The notes: a model not told the origin generated them from the sequence alone. Counted from the first letter of the stretch, positions 7,025 through 16,035 are shown. The stretch is 64,000 nt of DNA from Oscillospiraceae bacterium (GCA_902774035.1 CACYHA010000005.1:1-64000); one strand, 5' to 3'. Numbers and translations are program-made.

Positions 7025-8398
7025 ATGCCCCTTTGGACCGGCCGATTCAAAAAATCGCTCGACAAACAGACCAACGATTTCAACGCGTCCATCCCCTTCG
7101 ACTGCCGCATGGCCGCCGAGGACATTGCAGGCTCCGTCGCCCATGTGACCATGCTCGGAAAGCAGGGCATCCTCGACAAAGCGGAGAGCGAAAAAATTGC
7201 AAAAACGCTGAAAGAGATCGCCGCCGACCTGCAAAACGGAGCGCTGGAGATCGACATGACCGCCGAAGACATCCACACCTTTGTGGAAGCCGAGCTGACG
7301 CGGCGCATCGGCGACAGCGGCAAACGGCTTCACACCGCCCGCAGCCGCAACGACCAGGTCGCGCTCGACCTGCGGCTCTATCTGCTGAAGCAGGCCGACC
7401 TTATCGACGCGGCGATCCTGCGCTTTTTGCGCGTGATCGCGGACAAGGCGGAAGCGACAGCCGATTTTGTTATGCCGGGCTACACCCACATGCAGCGCGC
7501 CCAGCCCGTCACCTTCGGCCACCATCTGCTGGCCTACGCCGCCATGCTGGAACGCGACCGCGACCGGCTTGCCGACTGCAAAAAGCGCATGGCCGTCTCT
7601 CCGCTCGGCTCCGGCGCCCTTGCCGGAACGACCTATCCGCTGGACCGCGCATATGCCGCAGAGCTGCTCGGGCTTTCCGGTGTGAGCGACAACAGTCTGG
7701 ACGGCGTGAGCGACCGCGACTATGTGCTGGAGCTGCTCTCGTGCCTGTCCATTCTGATGGTGCACCTGTCGCGCTTTGCCGAAGAGGTCATTCTCTGGTG
7801 CTCGTGGGAGTTCAAATTCGTGGAGCTGGACGACGCGTTTTCCACCGGCAGCTCCATCATGCCGCAAAAGAAAAACCCCGACATTGCGGAGCTTGTGCGC
7901 GGAAAATCCGGCCGCGTGTTCGGCGATCTGGTGACGCTTCTGACCGTGATGAAGGGCATTCCCCTCGCCTACAACAAGGATATGCAGGAGGACAAGGAAG
8001 CCGTGTTCGACGCCGTGGACACCGTGCTGCTGTGTCTGGACACCTTCAGCCCGATGCTGGAAACCGCAACGGTGCTGCGCGAGAACCTGCGCAAGGCTGC
8101 CGCCGCCGGTTTCATCAACGCCACGGACTGCGCGGATTACCTTGTCGGCAAGGGTCTCCCCTTCCGCGACGCCTACAAATGCACGGGCGAGCTGGTCGCC
8201 CTGTGCATCGACCGCGGTCTGACGCTGGAAACCCTGCCGCTCGAAGATTACCGCAAGGTCTGCGAGCTGTTCGACGAAGGCGTGTTCGACGCGATCGATC
8301 TGGACGCCTGCGTGCAGCGCCGCACGGTCAAAGGCGGCCCCGCGCCGGAATGTGTGCGCAGGGAAATCGCAGCGCTGAGGAAGAGAATTGAGAATTGA
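7025..8398 (+). CDS. argH: argininosuccinate lyase
   Basis: 457 residues, full length for the family. It cleaves argininosuccinate to arginine and fumarate, the last step of arginine synthesis; active as a cytoplasmic homotetramer. Signature GSSIMPQKKNPD (about 277-288) contains the catalytic Ser loop; TARSRNDQ (about 104-111) and GYTHMQRAQP (about 150-159) are substrate-binding segments with the conserved His. The ATG at 7025 has TAGGAGGA 7 bases upstream. No argG or other arginine gene is nearby. The last codons (KRIEN and stop) are made of a 7-base tandem repeat that continues past the gene. Confidence 0.96.
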   Translation: MPLWTGRFKKSLDKQTNDFNASIPFDCRMAAEDIAGSVAHVTMLGKQGILDKAESEKIAKTLKEIAADLQNGALEIDMTAEDIHTFVEAELTRRIGDSGKRLHTARSRNDQVALDLRLYLLKQADLIDAAILRFLRVIADKAEATADFVMPGYTHMQRAQPVTFGHHLLAYAAMLERDRDRLADCKKRMAVSPLGSGALAGTTYPLDRAYAAELLGLSGVSDNSLDGVSDRDYVLELLSCLSILMVHLSRFAEEVILWCSWEFKFVELDDAFSTGSSIMPQKKNPDIAELVRGKSGRVFGDLVTLLTVMKGIPLAYNKDMQEDKEAVFDAVDTVLLCLDTFSPMLETATVLRENLRKAAAAGFINATDCADYLVGKGLPFRDAYKCTGELVALCIDRGLTLETLPLEDYRKVCELFDEGVFDAIDLDACVQRRTVKGGPAPECVRREIAALRKRIEN

Positions 8399-8411
8399 AA
8401 ATTGAAAATTG
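8383..8411. repeat. heptamer tandem repeat at the argH stop
   Basis: Four degenerate units on the pattern AATTGAA with a 7-base period, beginning in the last codons of argH and ending at the terminator stem. Confidence 0.7.
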
Positions 8412-8459
8412 CCCGCCGCGGACATTGCGATCCACGGCGGGCGTTGTTCTTTTTTTCTT
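8411..8459 (+). terminator. rho-independent terminator of argH
   Basis: GCCCGCCG (8411-8418) pairs with CGGCGGGC (8435-8442), then a T-rich run to 8459. Confidence 0.8.
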
Positions 8460-8524
8460 CTACACGCTTGGCTGCTCTGCGCATAGTCTTGATGAAGCAG
8501 ACGATCGCGCAAACGGTTTTTGCA

Positions 8525-9691
8525 TCATCCGTCCACGGCGATCCGGGCGTAGCGGTAGTTGTCGTAGCGGATGCCCTGCGACGAACGGTGCACGCTGAGC
8601 ACCAGACCGATGGCCATGTAGAGGCAGATCACCGAGGAGCCGCCCGCGCTGATGAAGGGCAGGGTGATGCCGATGACCGGCAGCAGGGAGGTGCACATGC
8701 CCACATTGACGATGACCTGGCTCATGACCATGAACATGACGCCGTAGCAGAGCATACAGGCCGCATAATTGCCGGAGCGTTTGCCGATCCGAACGATCCG
8801 GATCGCAAGCAGCACAAACAGCGCAAGCAGCAAAAACGCGCCGAGAAAGCCGAACTCTTCGCCGACAACGGAAAAGATCATGTCGTTTTCGCTGACCGGG
8901 ATGGAGCCGGACTGGGTGAACTCGCCCTTCAGATAGCCGGTTCCGAAAAAGCCGCCGTTGCGCATGGCGCTGAGCGCCTGCCGCTGCTGATACATCTCCG
9001 TCGGAAAATCGTCCGGATGAAAGAGGGCGAGGATACGGTTGCGCTGAATGTCGTCAAAGACCTTGTACCAGACGATGGGCGCAGCGGCGCCCACGGCGAG
9101 CAGACCCGCCGGGAAATACATCCAGTGCACGCCGGAGATAAACAGCATCCCGAGGAACATCATCGCAAAAATCAGCGCGGAGCCCATGTCGCCTGTGATC
9201 ACGACCAGACCAATGGGAATCGCCGCGTGCACGCACAGCAGCAGCACGTTCAGCAGGCCGGACAGATCGTTGCGGATCCGGCTCAGGTGATAGGAAAAGG
9301 TGATGATGAAAGCGATCTTGAGGATCTCCGAGGGCTGGAGATAAAGAGAGCCTGTGATCTTCAGCCAGGAACGGGCGTCGGAACGCGCGTCCGGCGCAAC
9401 GCCGAGGGGCGTGAACAGCAGCAGCATCAAAAAGATCGAGCCGAGGGCGATCAACGGCCAGAGCTTGAAAATCAGGTCGTAATCGACAAAGGAGATCACC
9501 AGCGCGATCGCAAGGCCGAGCACCAGCGCGCCGATCATAACGATGGCGTCGCGCGAAAGCAGCCGCCCTTCCTCCACCGTGCGGTGCGTGGCGGAAGCGA
9601 CCATCAGAACGCCGAACACGGACAGGCAAAGGCACAGCAGCAAAAAGAGCTTGTCGGTCTCCCTGAACGCTTTTTTGAAGGTCTGAAGCAA
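8525..9691 (-). CDS. rodA: SEDS peptidoglycan polymerase, RodA type
   Basis: 388 residues with about ten membrane segments. Family marks: QPSEILKIAF, ITGDMGSALIF, ENDMIFSVVGEEFGFLG and the C-terminal ITLPFISAGGSS. SEDS proteins polymerise lipid II into glycan strands with a partner class B penicillin-binding protein, in the cytoplasmic membrane. Length and the short termini suit RodA better than FtsW or SpoVE, but the three are hard to separate by eye; no mreBCD or PBP gene is adjacent. The start is a TTG at 9691, 9-10 bases after a GAAGGG site. It is transcribed away from tsaE from a good divergent promoter. Confidence 0.88.
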   Translation of the reverse strand: MLQTFKKAFRETDKLFLLLCLCLSVFGVLMVASATHRTVEEGRLLSRDAIVMIGALVLGLAIALVISFVDYDLIFKLWPLIALGSIFLMLLLFTPLGVAPDARSDARSWLKITGSLYLQPSEILKIAFIITFSYHLSRIRNDLSGLLNVLLLCVHAAIPIGLVVITGDMGSALIFAMMFLGMLFISGVHWMYFPAGLLAVGAAAPIVWYKVFDDIQRNRILALFHPDDFPTEMYQQRQALSAMRNGGFFGTGYLKGEFTQSGSIPVSENDMIFSVVGEEFGFLGAFLLLALFVLLAIRIVRIGKRSGNYAACMLCYGVMFMVMSQVIVNVGMCTSLLPVIGITLPFISAGGSSVICLYMAIGLVLSVHRSSQGIRYDNYRYARIAVDG

Positions 9692-9726
9692 GCGATCCCT
9701 TCTTTCGTTGCATAGAATCTGCTCCT

Positions 9727-9755
9727 ATCATACCGCATTTTCCGAAAGATTGCAA
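9727..9755 (-). promoter_or_regulatory. sigma-A promoter of rodA
   Basis: Minus strand: TTGCAA (9750-9755), 17-base spacer, TATGAT (9727-9732). Confidence 0.65.
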
Positions 9756-9785
9756 GTGATTGCGGGAGAAAGTTGCGTTTTGCGG

Positions 9786-9814
9786 TTGCTCTTTGCGCCG
9801 GATTGTGCTACAAT
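9786..9814 (+). promoter_or_regulatory. sigma-A promoter of the tsaE operon
   Basis: TTGCTC (9786-9791), 17-base spacer, TACAAT (9809-9814), 25 bases before the start codon. Confidence 0.6.
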
Positions 9815-9839
9815 AGGAAAAAAAGAGGGAGGTTCGCCG

Positions 9840-10265
9840 ATGAAGACGTTCGTGACAAACAGCGCCGCCGAAACCGAAGCGGTTGCCGCGCAGTTCGCGA
9901 AAACCCTGCGCGCGCCGGTTGTCGTTGCGTTCTTCGGCGGGCTGGGTATGGGCAAAACCGCCTTTACCCGCGGCCTTGCGCAGGGGCTCGGCATCGACGC
10001 CGAGGTCAGCAGCCCGACCTTTGCCCTCGTCCACCGCTATGAAGGAAACGGCGTCACCCTGTGCCACTACGACATGTACCGCGTGGAGACCTGGGAAGAC
10101 CTTTACACCACCGGTTTTTTTGACGACCTCGACAGCGGCTGCATCCTCGCCGTGGAATGGAGCGAAAACATTGAAAACGCGCTGCCGGATCACACGATCC
10201 GCGTGACGATCGCGCCGGGAAAAGCGGAGAACCAGAGAATCATTACCATTCGAAACGGAGAATGA
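9840..10265 (+). CDS. tsaE: tRNA threonylcarbamoyladenosine biosynthesis ATPase TsaE
   Basis: 141 residues, usual length. Walker A is GGLGMGKTAF (about 34-43), preceded by the hydrophobic strand VVVAFF; SSPTFALVH is the conserved threonine loop, and YDMYRVETWEDL and VEWSENIENALP are family segments. With TsaB and TsaD it forms the t6A37 complex for ANN-decoding tRNAs. The ATG at 9840 has a GAGGGAGG site 8 bases upstream; the longer reading would overlap the promoter. tsaB follows after three bases; tsaD is not in the window. Confidence 0.93.
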   Translation: MKTFVTNSAAETEAVAAQFAKTLRAPVVVAFFGGLGMGKTAFTRGLAQGLGIDAEVSSPTFALVHRYEGNGVTLCHYDMYRVETWEDLYTTGFFDDLDSGCILAVEWSENIENALPDHTIRVTIAPGKAENQRIITIRNGE

Positions 10266-10268
10266 CCC

Positions 10269-10961
10269 ATGAGACTGCTTGCCATTGACACCAGCGCCGT
10301 CAGCGCGAGCGTGGCAATTACGGAAGACGGCTGCATACGCTCGCTTTGCACGGTCAACGCCGGACTGACCCATTCGCGCACCCTGCTTCCGATGATCGAC
10401 GCGGCGCTGCAAAACAGCGAGACCGCCCTTTCGGACATCGACTGCTTCGCCTGCGCGGTCGGTCCCGGCTCCTTCACCGGCATCCGCATCGGCATCGCCG
10501 CGATCAAGGGCCTTTGCGACGGCACGGGTAAAAAAGCCTTTGCCGTGTCCACGCTGGAGGGTCTGGCATACAATCTGCTGGGGCAGGACGTGCTGGCCTG
10601 CGCCGTGATGGACGCCCGCTGCAAGCAGGTCTACTGCGCCCTGTTCGACGTGCGCGGCGAATCGGTCACCCGGCTCACGGAGGACGCCGCGCTGAAGATC
10701 GAGGATCTGGGCAGGCTTCTGGAGCTTTACAGGAACCGCAAGATCGTTTTCGTCGGCGACGGCGCAAAGCTCTGCGCGGACGCGCTCGGTTTTCCCGCAG
10801 CCGCGCCGCTCGTGTGCTTTCAGAACGCGGCCTCGGTCGCCTTTGCCGCTCTGCGCGGTGCGGACAAGCGTCCGCCGCTGGACGGGAAAGACCTTCTGCC
10901 GGTCTATCTGCGTTTGCCGCAGGCGGAGCGGGAGCTGCGCTCACGCAGAGAAAAAAGCTGA
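10269..10961 (+). CDS. tsaB: tRNA threonylcarbamoyladenosine biosynthesis protein TsaB
   Basis: 230 residues, an ASKHA-fold protein: MRLLAIDTSAVSASVAI opens the fold, and VGPGSFTGIRIG (about 68-79) is the family signature. It is the dimer partner and activator of TsaD in t6A synthesis. The order tsaE-tsaB is the standard Firmicutes one, but the usual next gene rimI is absent and rpiB follows instead. A ribosome site is weak because the genes are three bases apart, so coupling is likely. Confidence 0.93.
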   Translation: MRLLAIDTSAVSASVAITEDGCIRSLCTVNAGLTHSRTLLPMIDAALQNSETALSDIDCFACAVGPGSFTGIRIGIAAIKGLCDGTGKKAFAVSTLEGLAYNLLGQDVLACAVMDARCKQVYCALFDVRGESVTRLTEDAALKIEDLGRLLELYRNRKIVFVGDGAKLCADALGFPAAAPLVCFQNAASVAFAALRGADKRPPLDGKDLLPVYLRLPQAERELRSRREKS

Positions 10962-11043
10962 CTCGGAATTTGGAAATGAATTCGGAATTACACTTCACCG
11001 TTTCTTCTGCAAAAAATAAAACAATGATAAAGGAGACAGTATC

Positions 11044-11499
11044 ATGATCGCACTCGGCGCAGACCACGGGGGTTTTGCCCTCAAAGAAGAAATCAAAAAA
11101 CATCTGGACGACATCGGCGTTGCCTACAAGGATTTCGGCACCTACACGCCCGATTCCATCGACTACGCGAAGATCGCCTACAAGACCTGCCGGGCGGTGG
11201 TCAGCGGGGAATGCGAAAAGGCCATCCTCTGCTGCGGCACCGGCATCGGCATCTCCATGGCGGCCAACAAGGTCAAGGGCATCCGCGCGGCATGCTGCTC
11301 GGATTACTTCAGCGCGAAGTTCACCCGCCTGCACAACGACGCCAACGCCCTTTGCATGGGCGGCCGCGTGCTCGGCCCCGGCCTTGCCATTGAAATGGTG
11401 GACGTGTTTTTGAACACCGAATTCGAAGGCGGACGCCACCAGCGCCGTGTGGATCAGATTACGGCGATCGAGAATGGAACATTTGACAGCGAAGCGTGA
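11044..11499 (+). CDS. rpiB: ribose-5-phosphate isomerase B (LacAB_rpiB family)
   Basis: 151 residues. ALGADHGGFALK (about 3-14) and the anion-hole stretch ILCCGTGIGISMAANK (about 61-76), which holds the catalytic Cys, identify the RpiB/LacAB fold; HNDANALCMGGRVLG follows. It interconverts ribose 5-phosphate and ribulose 5-phosphate in the cytoplasm. AGGAG lies 9 bases before the ATG. Its stop codon overlaps the GTG start of the next gene. No lac or other sugar genes nearby point to an alternative substrate. Confidence 0.93.
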   Translation: MIALGADHGGFALKEEIKKHLDDIGVAYKDFGTYTPDSIDYAKIAYKTCRAVVSGECEKAILCCGTGIGISMAANKVKGIRAACCSDYFSAKFTRLHNDANALCMGGRVLGPGLAIEMVDVFLNTEFEGGRHQRRVDQITAIENGTFDSEA

Positions 11500-11744
11500 A
11501 CATTTGCTCAAACAGCAGGAAACAATGGAACGACATTCTGCGGGAGCTGCGCGAGGACCGCGATTTGAAGCAAAGCGATCTCGCGGCGGTTCTGCAGACG
11601 ACCCAGCAGGTCTATTCCCGCTACGAAAAAGGGATCAATGAGCTTCCGCTGCATCATATCATCACGATTTGCAGGTATTATCATGTCCCTGCGGATTATC
11701 TGCTCGGTCTGGAGCCGGATCTGCCGTTTCCGAAGGCAAAATAA
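11496..11744 (+). CDS. small XRE-family helix-turn-helix regulator
   Basis: 82 residues, almost wholly one HTH_XRE domain: ILRELREDRDLKQSDLAAVL, then TQQVYSRYEKGI and PLHHIITICRYYHVPADYLLGL. It should bind DNA as a dimer; there is no effector or peptidase domain. The GTG start at 11496 overlaps the rpiB stop (GTGA). No better start in frame is seen. The target is unknown; the closest intergenic sequence is the thrS promoter immediately downstream. Confidence 0.85.
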   Translation: MNICSNSRKQWNDILRELREDRDLKQSDLAAVLQTTQQVYSRYEKGINELPLHHIITICRYYHVPADYLLGLEPDLPFPKAK

Positions 11745-11753
11745 AACAACCGC

Positions 11754-11782
11754 TTGACAAACCGCATTTGCAGTGCTACAAT
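11754..11782 (+). promoter_or_regulatory. sigma-A promoter of the thrS leader
   Basis: TTGACA (11754-11759), 17-base spacer, TACAAT (11777-11782), ten bases after the XRE stop codon. Confidence 0.75.
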
Positions 11783-11788
11783 ATCACA

Positions 11789-12045
11789 CGAAAACCGAAT
11801 CCCAAAAGGCTTTGACAAAGAGCGCCCTTTCAAGCGCCGTTTTTCAGAGAGACGCACCTTCGGCTGCAAGTGCGTCAAACGGCAGAACCGGCGTACCGCT
11901 TTGGAGCCGCCCCCGAAAGGGTGTGCCGTGTGACCGCGTTAAGGTCGAATGAGTGCTGCGGGCAACCGCAGAATCCGGGTGGAACCGTGGAGCTTTTCGC
12001 TTCATCCCAGAACAGACAACTGTGCGGGATGAGGCGTTTCTATTT
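11789..12045 (+). promoter_or_regulatory. T-box leader controlling thrS
   Basis: The region has the AGAGAG bulge of Stem I, a possible ACC (Thr) specifier at the 3' side of Stem I (in CAGAACCGGCG), the T-box core GGGTGGAACCGTGG (11977-11990) and a terminator: CGCTTCATCCC (11998-12008) pairs with GGGATGAGGCG (12026-12036), followed by a T-rich stretch. Uncharged tRNA-Thr would pair with the T-box and favour the antiterminator. The specifier is an inference from the gene downstream. Confidence 0.88.
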
Positions 12046-12066
12046 TACCGAAAAGGAGCAAACATC

Positions 12067-13827
12067 ATGGACAAAGAATTCTTCCTCGCAAACTACCGCC
12101 ATTCCATGGCGCACATCCTCGCCAAGGCCGTCATCGAGCTTTGGGGCAAGGACGTGCAGTACGCCATCGGCCCCCAGGTGGACGACGGCTTCTACTACGA
12201 CTTCAAGCTCGATCACAACATCGGCAAGGACGACTATGCCGCGATCGAAAACAAGATGCGCGAGATCCTCAAGCGCAAGGAGGCCTGGACCCGCAAGGAG
12301 GTCTCCCGCGCCGAAGCCCTCGAACTGTTCAAGGGCCAGAAGTATAAGGAGGAGATCATCTCCGACCTGCCCGAGGACGCGACGATCTCGATCTACTGGA
12401 CCGGCGACGACTTTGTCGATCTTTGCCGCGGCCCGCACGTGGAGTCCTCGCAGGAGCTGCTCTCCGTGGCGTTCCAGATCAAGTTCGCCTCCGGCTCCTA
12501 CTGGCGCGGCGACGAGCACAACGACCAGCTCCAGCGCGTGTATGTCTACGCTTTCCCCGACAAAAAGCAGCTCAAGGATCACCTCGACATGATCCGCGAG
12601 GCCATGGAGCGCGACCACAAGAAGCTCGGTTCGGAGCTGGAACTTTTCATGTTCCACGAGACCGCGCCCGGAATGCCCTACTGGCTGCCGAAGGGCTGGA
12701 ACCTGTTCAACGCCCTGCTGAGCTACTGGCGCGGCGAGCATCTTCCCCACGGCTATCAGGAGATCTCCGCGCCCGTCCTCAACGAAAAACAGCTCTGGGT
12801 CACCAGCGGCCACTGGGCGCACTACCAGAACGGCATGTTCATCGCTCCCGTGGACGAGAACACGACCTTCGCCATCAAGCCGATGAACTGCCCGAACTCG
12901 ATCAACGTCTTCCGCAGCCGCGGCCGCAGCTACCGTGAACTGCCCCTGCGCTACTCCCAGGTGGACGTCATTCACCGCCGCGAGAAATCCGGCGAACTGA
13001 ACGGTCTGTTCCGCGTGCAGGAATTCCATCAGGACGACGCGCACATCTTCCTTGCCGAAGAGCAGATCGAGGAAGAGATCGCCGACATCATGGACATCGC
13101 GAAATCCATCTACGCCACCTTTGGCCTGACCTATACCGCCGAGCTTTCCACCCGCCCGGACGACTTCATGGGCGACATCGCGCTCTGGGACAAGGCGGAG
13201 GCCTCCCTCAAAAAGATCCTCGACAACAAGTTCGGCGAGGACGGCTACGAGATCAACGAGGGCGACGGCGCCTTCTACGGCCCGAAGATCGACCTCGGAA
13301 TGCGCGACTGCCTTGGCCGCCAGTGGCAGATGGGCACCATCCAGCTCGACTTCCAGCTTCCGCTGAACTTCGGATTGAAATATGTCGCGCCCGACGGCTC
13401 GCTGAAGCAGCCCGTCATGATCCACCGCGCGATCTTCGGCTCCTTTGAGCGCTTCATCGGCATTTTGATCGAGCACTTCAAGGGTCAGTTCCCGTTCTGG
13501 CTGTCGCCGGTGCAGGTCGGCATCGTCCCGATCCGCCCCGAGCACAACGCCTACGCGAAAAAGCTTGCCGATCTGCTGCTTGAAAACGGCATCCGCTTCG
13601 AGGCAGATTACAGCGACCAGAACATGAAGAACAAGATCAAGAAGTTCAAGACCGAGCGCATCCCCTATGTGCTGGTCGTCGGCGACAAGGAGGCCGAGAA
13701 CGAAACCGTCGCGGTCAACATCCGCGGCGTGAAGGACAACGCCTTCGGCGTGCCGGCTGCGAGCTTCCTCGCCGCCGCCCTCGCGCAGAACAAGGCCCAC
13801 ACGCTCGAATTGAAAACGGAGTTTTAA
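12067..13827 (+). CDS. thrS: threonyl-tRNA synthetase lacking the TGS domain
   Basis: 586 residues. It attaches Thr to tRNA-Thr. The chain opens directly with the N2/editing-type domain (YRHSMAHILAKAV, residues 10-22), whereas most bacterial ThrRS begin with a 60-residue TGS domain and are about 635-645 long. The catalytic core has MNCPNSINVFRSR with the zinc Cys, and the zinc His residues lie in VDVIHRR and MIHRAIFGSFERF. The anticodon domain is intact to RIPYVLVVGDKE near the end. AAAAGGAGC precedes the ATG at 12067; the upstream reading lies in the T-box terminator, so no TGS is lost by start choice. Controlled by the T-box. Confidence 0.95.
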   Translation: MDKEFFLANYRHSMAHILAKAVIELWGKDVQYAIGPQVDDGFYYDFKLDHNIGKDDYAAIENKMREILKRKEAWTRKEVSRAEALELFKGQKYKEEIISDLPEDATISIYWTGDDFVDLCRGPHVESSQELLSVAFQIKFASGSYWRGDEHNDQLQRVYVYAFPDKKQLKDHLDMIREAMERDHKKLGSELELFMFHETAPGMPYWLPKGWNLFNALLSYWRGEHLPHGYQEISAPVLNEKQLWVTSGHWAHYQNGMFIAPVDENTTFAIKPMNCPNSINVFRSRGRSYRELPLRYSQVDVIHRREKSGELNGLFRVQEFHQDDAHIFLAEEQIEEEIADIMDIAKSIYATFGLTYTAELSTRPDDFMGDIALWDKAEASLKKILDNKFGEDGYEINEGDGAFYGPKIDLGMRDCLGRQWQMGTIQLDFQLPLNFGLKYVAPDGSLKQPVMIHRAIFGSFERFIGILIEHFKGQFPFWLSPVQVGIVPIRPEHNAYAKKLADLLLENGIRFEADYSDQNMKNKIKKFKTERIPYVLVVGDKEAENETVAVNIRGVKDNAFGVPAASFLAAALAQNKAHTLELKTEF

Positions 13828-13932
13828 CCAATCACCGATTCACGCAGCGATCACTTAAGCTGCGGCAGCCATGAAAACGGGGTTTGCTGCAGAAGAGCCT
13901 GTGCCCGTTGTACAACCGAACAATCAACAGCG

Positions 13933-13985
13933 AAAAGGACGCTTTCACCGGGGATTCCCTCTGGAAGCGTCCTTTTCAGTCTTTT
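13933..13985 (+). terminator. terminator after thrS
   Basis: AAAAGGACGCTT (13933-13944) pairs with AAGCGTCCTTTT (13965-13976); a T-rich run follows to 13985. The 5' arm and flank are shared with the terminator at 55021. Confidence 0.8.
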
Positions 13986-13986
13986 C

Positions 13987-14129
13987 CGCGCAGCTTCGCT
14001 GCGCGAGGGGCGGCGGCGGGATGCCTCGTGCGGATGCACGAGGCGTCCCTGTGCGCGAAAGCGCACAGGGACGGCGCAGCCCGGGCTGCGCCGTCCCGCC
14101 GCCGCGGTTCGCACGGCGCAGCCGTGCGA
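13987..14129 (+). repeat. multi-hairpin intergenic element, copy A
   Basis: Five helices in a row. Entry hairpin CGCGCAGC-TTC-GCTGCGCG (13987-14005). Closing stem CGGCGGCGGG (14011-14020) with CCCGCCGCCG (14095-14104). Inside it are GCCTCGTGC-GGAT-GCACGAGGC (14023-14044), a 12-base-pair stem with a GAAA loop (14045-14072) and a perfect palindrome of GGCGCAGCCC type (14073-14092). Exit hairpin TCGCACGGC with GCCGTGCGA (14109-14129). It fills the 346-base gap between convergent thrS and the esterase gene, between their terminators. Confidence 0.85.
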
Positions 14130-14130
14130 G

Positions 14131-14163
14131 AAAAAAGGCGTGCTGTTTCTTTTCCAACACGCC
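14131..14163 (-). terminator. terminator of the carboxylesterase gene
   Basis: Minus strand: GGCGTG and CACGCC arms (14137-14163), then six T (14131-14136). Confidence 0.75.
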
Positions 14164-14174
14164 GTCGTTGTTTG

Positions 14175-15971
14175 TCAGGGGTCCTGTGCTTTTCTCTTTT
14201 TGCACCGAAATACCCGAACCGTCAGGCATACGAGCAGCACGGCGGCAAGCAGCGCCGCAAGGAACAGACCCGCAAGCTTGAACACATGGGGCACAAAGAG
14301 CGAAAGCTGGGAATAGCAGCCGTTGAAATAATGGCCGAGCAGCGGCGAGAGCAGTTCCCGCGCTTCTTTGCCGAGATCCTCCCGTGTTTCGACCGTTTCG
14401 CCGAGAACAAGGGTGCTGCGGGACCCTGCCGTGTAGGGCTTCCACACGAGGCTTTCGGTACGGGGATTGCCGGTGCGGGCGAACGCCACCCAAAGGGTCT
14501 GAACGGTCTCGGCGAGGGCGGGATCCACATGGCCGCCGGTGTAGATTGTCTCGTCTAGATTGTCAAATACATAGGCCAGCTCCATGGCGTGGCAGGCGCC
14601 CACGGTTTCATCCGCGCCGGGATAGGTGAAAAGATAGTTGTAGACCCGGCCGCCGTTCCGGGCGTGCAGCTCCGCCTGGCGCAAAGCCGGCAAGCGAAAC
14701 AGCAGCTCCGTGTAAAGCGCGCTCACGTTCCAGACGCGCCTGTCATTCTGCAGCGCCAAAAAGCGATCCACCGCGTTGCGCTCCGCTTCGGAAAGCCGCG
14801 ACATATTGTTTTCCAGCATGACCTCCATGCCGTGCCTGTAGATCGTCAGCCCGTCCAGAAGATCGGTATAGTAGCCCATCTCATAGATCCAGTAGCGCAC
14901 CTCGTCGGCATTGGTGCCGAGCATCAGATCCAGCCCGGCTGTTGCGCCGGCAGCATAGGCGGCGTAGGGATCCTCCGGCAGCACAACGCCGTCGCGCTCG
15001 GGAAAGTTGTTGTAATCGTTCAGCTTCTCGTTGACTTCCCGCAGCCGCTCCTCGCTGAGAGCCGTCAGCTCCGCCATAGTGGAACAGCCGGTCTCCTTCA
15101 GCAAAAGCTCCGTCAAAAGGCGGCACTCCTCTTTGCTGTAGGTCAGGTTCACACTGCCGCTTTCGGCGATCACGCGCCGGAACAGACCTTGCGTTCCCCG
15201 AACCAGCGGCAAAAGCGACACACTGCCGCCGCCCGCAGATTCGCCGAAGATGGTGACGTTCTCCGGGTCGCCGCCGAAGGCAGCGATGTTCCTTTGCACC
15301 CACTGCAGGGCGCAGACCTGGTCGAGCAGGCCGAGGTTGCCGCTTTCCCGGTAGTCTTCGCCGCCGGGCACCGCGGAAAAATCAATGAAGCCGAAGAGTC
15401 CGAGACGGTATTCCACGGTGACGAGGATCACGTCGCCGAACTTTTTGATCAGATTGTGTCCGTCGTAGAGCGGATCGCTGACCGCGCCCCAGCCGTAGGA
15501 GCCGCCGTGAAAGAAGACCATGACCGGCTTGTTTTCCGAATCGTCGCCGGGATTCGACCAGACGTTCAGCGTCAGGCAGTCCTCGCTTTGGGGATAATAG
15601 GAGCCGACCTCGGAGGGCCATTCCGACTGGATCGGCGAAGGGCCGAAGTAAAAGGCCTCGCGTACCGTGTCGCTGTCCGGCGCGGGCACCGGCGGTTTCC
15701 AGCGCAGCGAACCGGTCGGCGCTTTCGCGTAGGGAATCCCTTTGTGGGCGAGCACGCCGTCCTCCAGCCGGCCGACAAACACGCCGCTCCTGCAATCGAC
15801 CGCGAGAGCGGCGTCATAGCCTTCCGTAATGACGCGGTTTTCGCCGTACTGCGCCCGAAGCCGTTCCTTCACCGAATCTTCGCCGCCCGCCGCGCAGGCC
15901 GAAAACGAAAAAAGGCAGAGCAAAAAAGCAAAAGACAGCGCCAGGATCCGGGTCGGTCGGCGTTTCATCAT
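14175..15971 (-). CDS. membrane-anchored type B carboxylesterase
   Basis: 598 residues. An N-terminal hydrophobic stretch ends in FSFSAC, a plausible lipobox (Cys about 23), and a C-terminal membrane segment (about 565-588, then RCKKRK) gives a second anchor; the catalytic domain would be outside. Type B esterase marks: GIPYAKAPTGSLRWKPP, EDCLTLNVW, FFHGGSYGWG (oxyanion hole) and FGESAGGGSV with nucleophile Ser about 245. It should hydrolyse carboxylic esters; the substrate is unknown. The start at 15971 (MMKRRPT) has AAAGGGGG upstream; the longer reading adds 30 unlikely residues. A relative with different anchors is at 56083. Confidence 0.88.
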   Translation of the reverse strand: MMKRRPTRILALSFAFLLCLFSFSACAAGGEDSVKERLRAQYGENRVITEGYDAALAVDCRSGVFVGRLEDGVLAHKGIPYAKAPTGSLRWKPPVPAPDSDTVREAFYFGPSPIQSEWPSEVGSYYPQSEDCLTLNVWSNPGDDSENKPVMVFFHGGSYGWGAVSDPLYDGHNLIKKFGDVILVTVEYRLGLFGFIDFSAVPGGEDYRESGNLGLLDQVCALQWVQRNIAAFGGDPENVTIFGESAGGGSVSLLPLVRGTQGLFRRVIAESGSVNLTYSKEECRLLTELLLKETGCSTMAELTALSEERLREVNEKLNDYNNFPERDGVVLPEDPYAAYAAGATAGLDLMLGTNADEVRYWIYEMGYYTDLLDGLTIYRHGMEVMLENNMSRLSEAERNAVDRFLALQNDRRVWNVSALYTELLFRLPALRQAELHARNGGRVYNYLFTYPGADETVGACHAMELAYVFDNLDETIYTGGHVDPALAETVQTLWVAFARTGNPRTESLVWKPYTAGSRSTLVLGETVETREDLGKEARELLSPLLGHYFNGCYSQLSLFVPHVFKLAGLFLAALLAAVLLVCLTVRVFRCKKRKAQDP

Positions 15972-16035
15972 CTTGAAACCCCCTTTCGTTTTACTCCCGA
16001 ATGGTGTCGCTGCCATTATGCTTTCTCCGCTTTGT

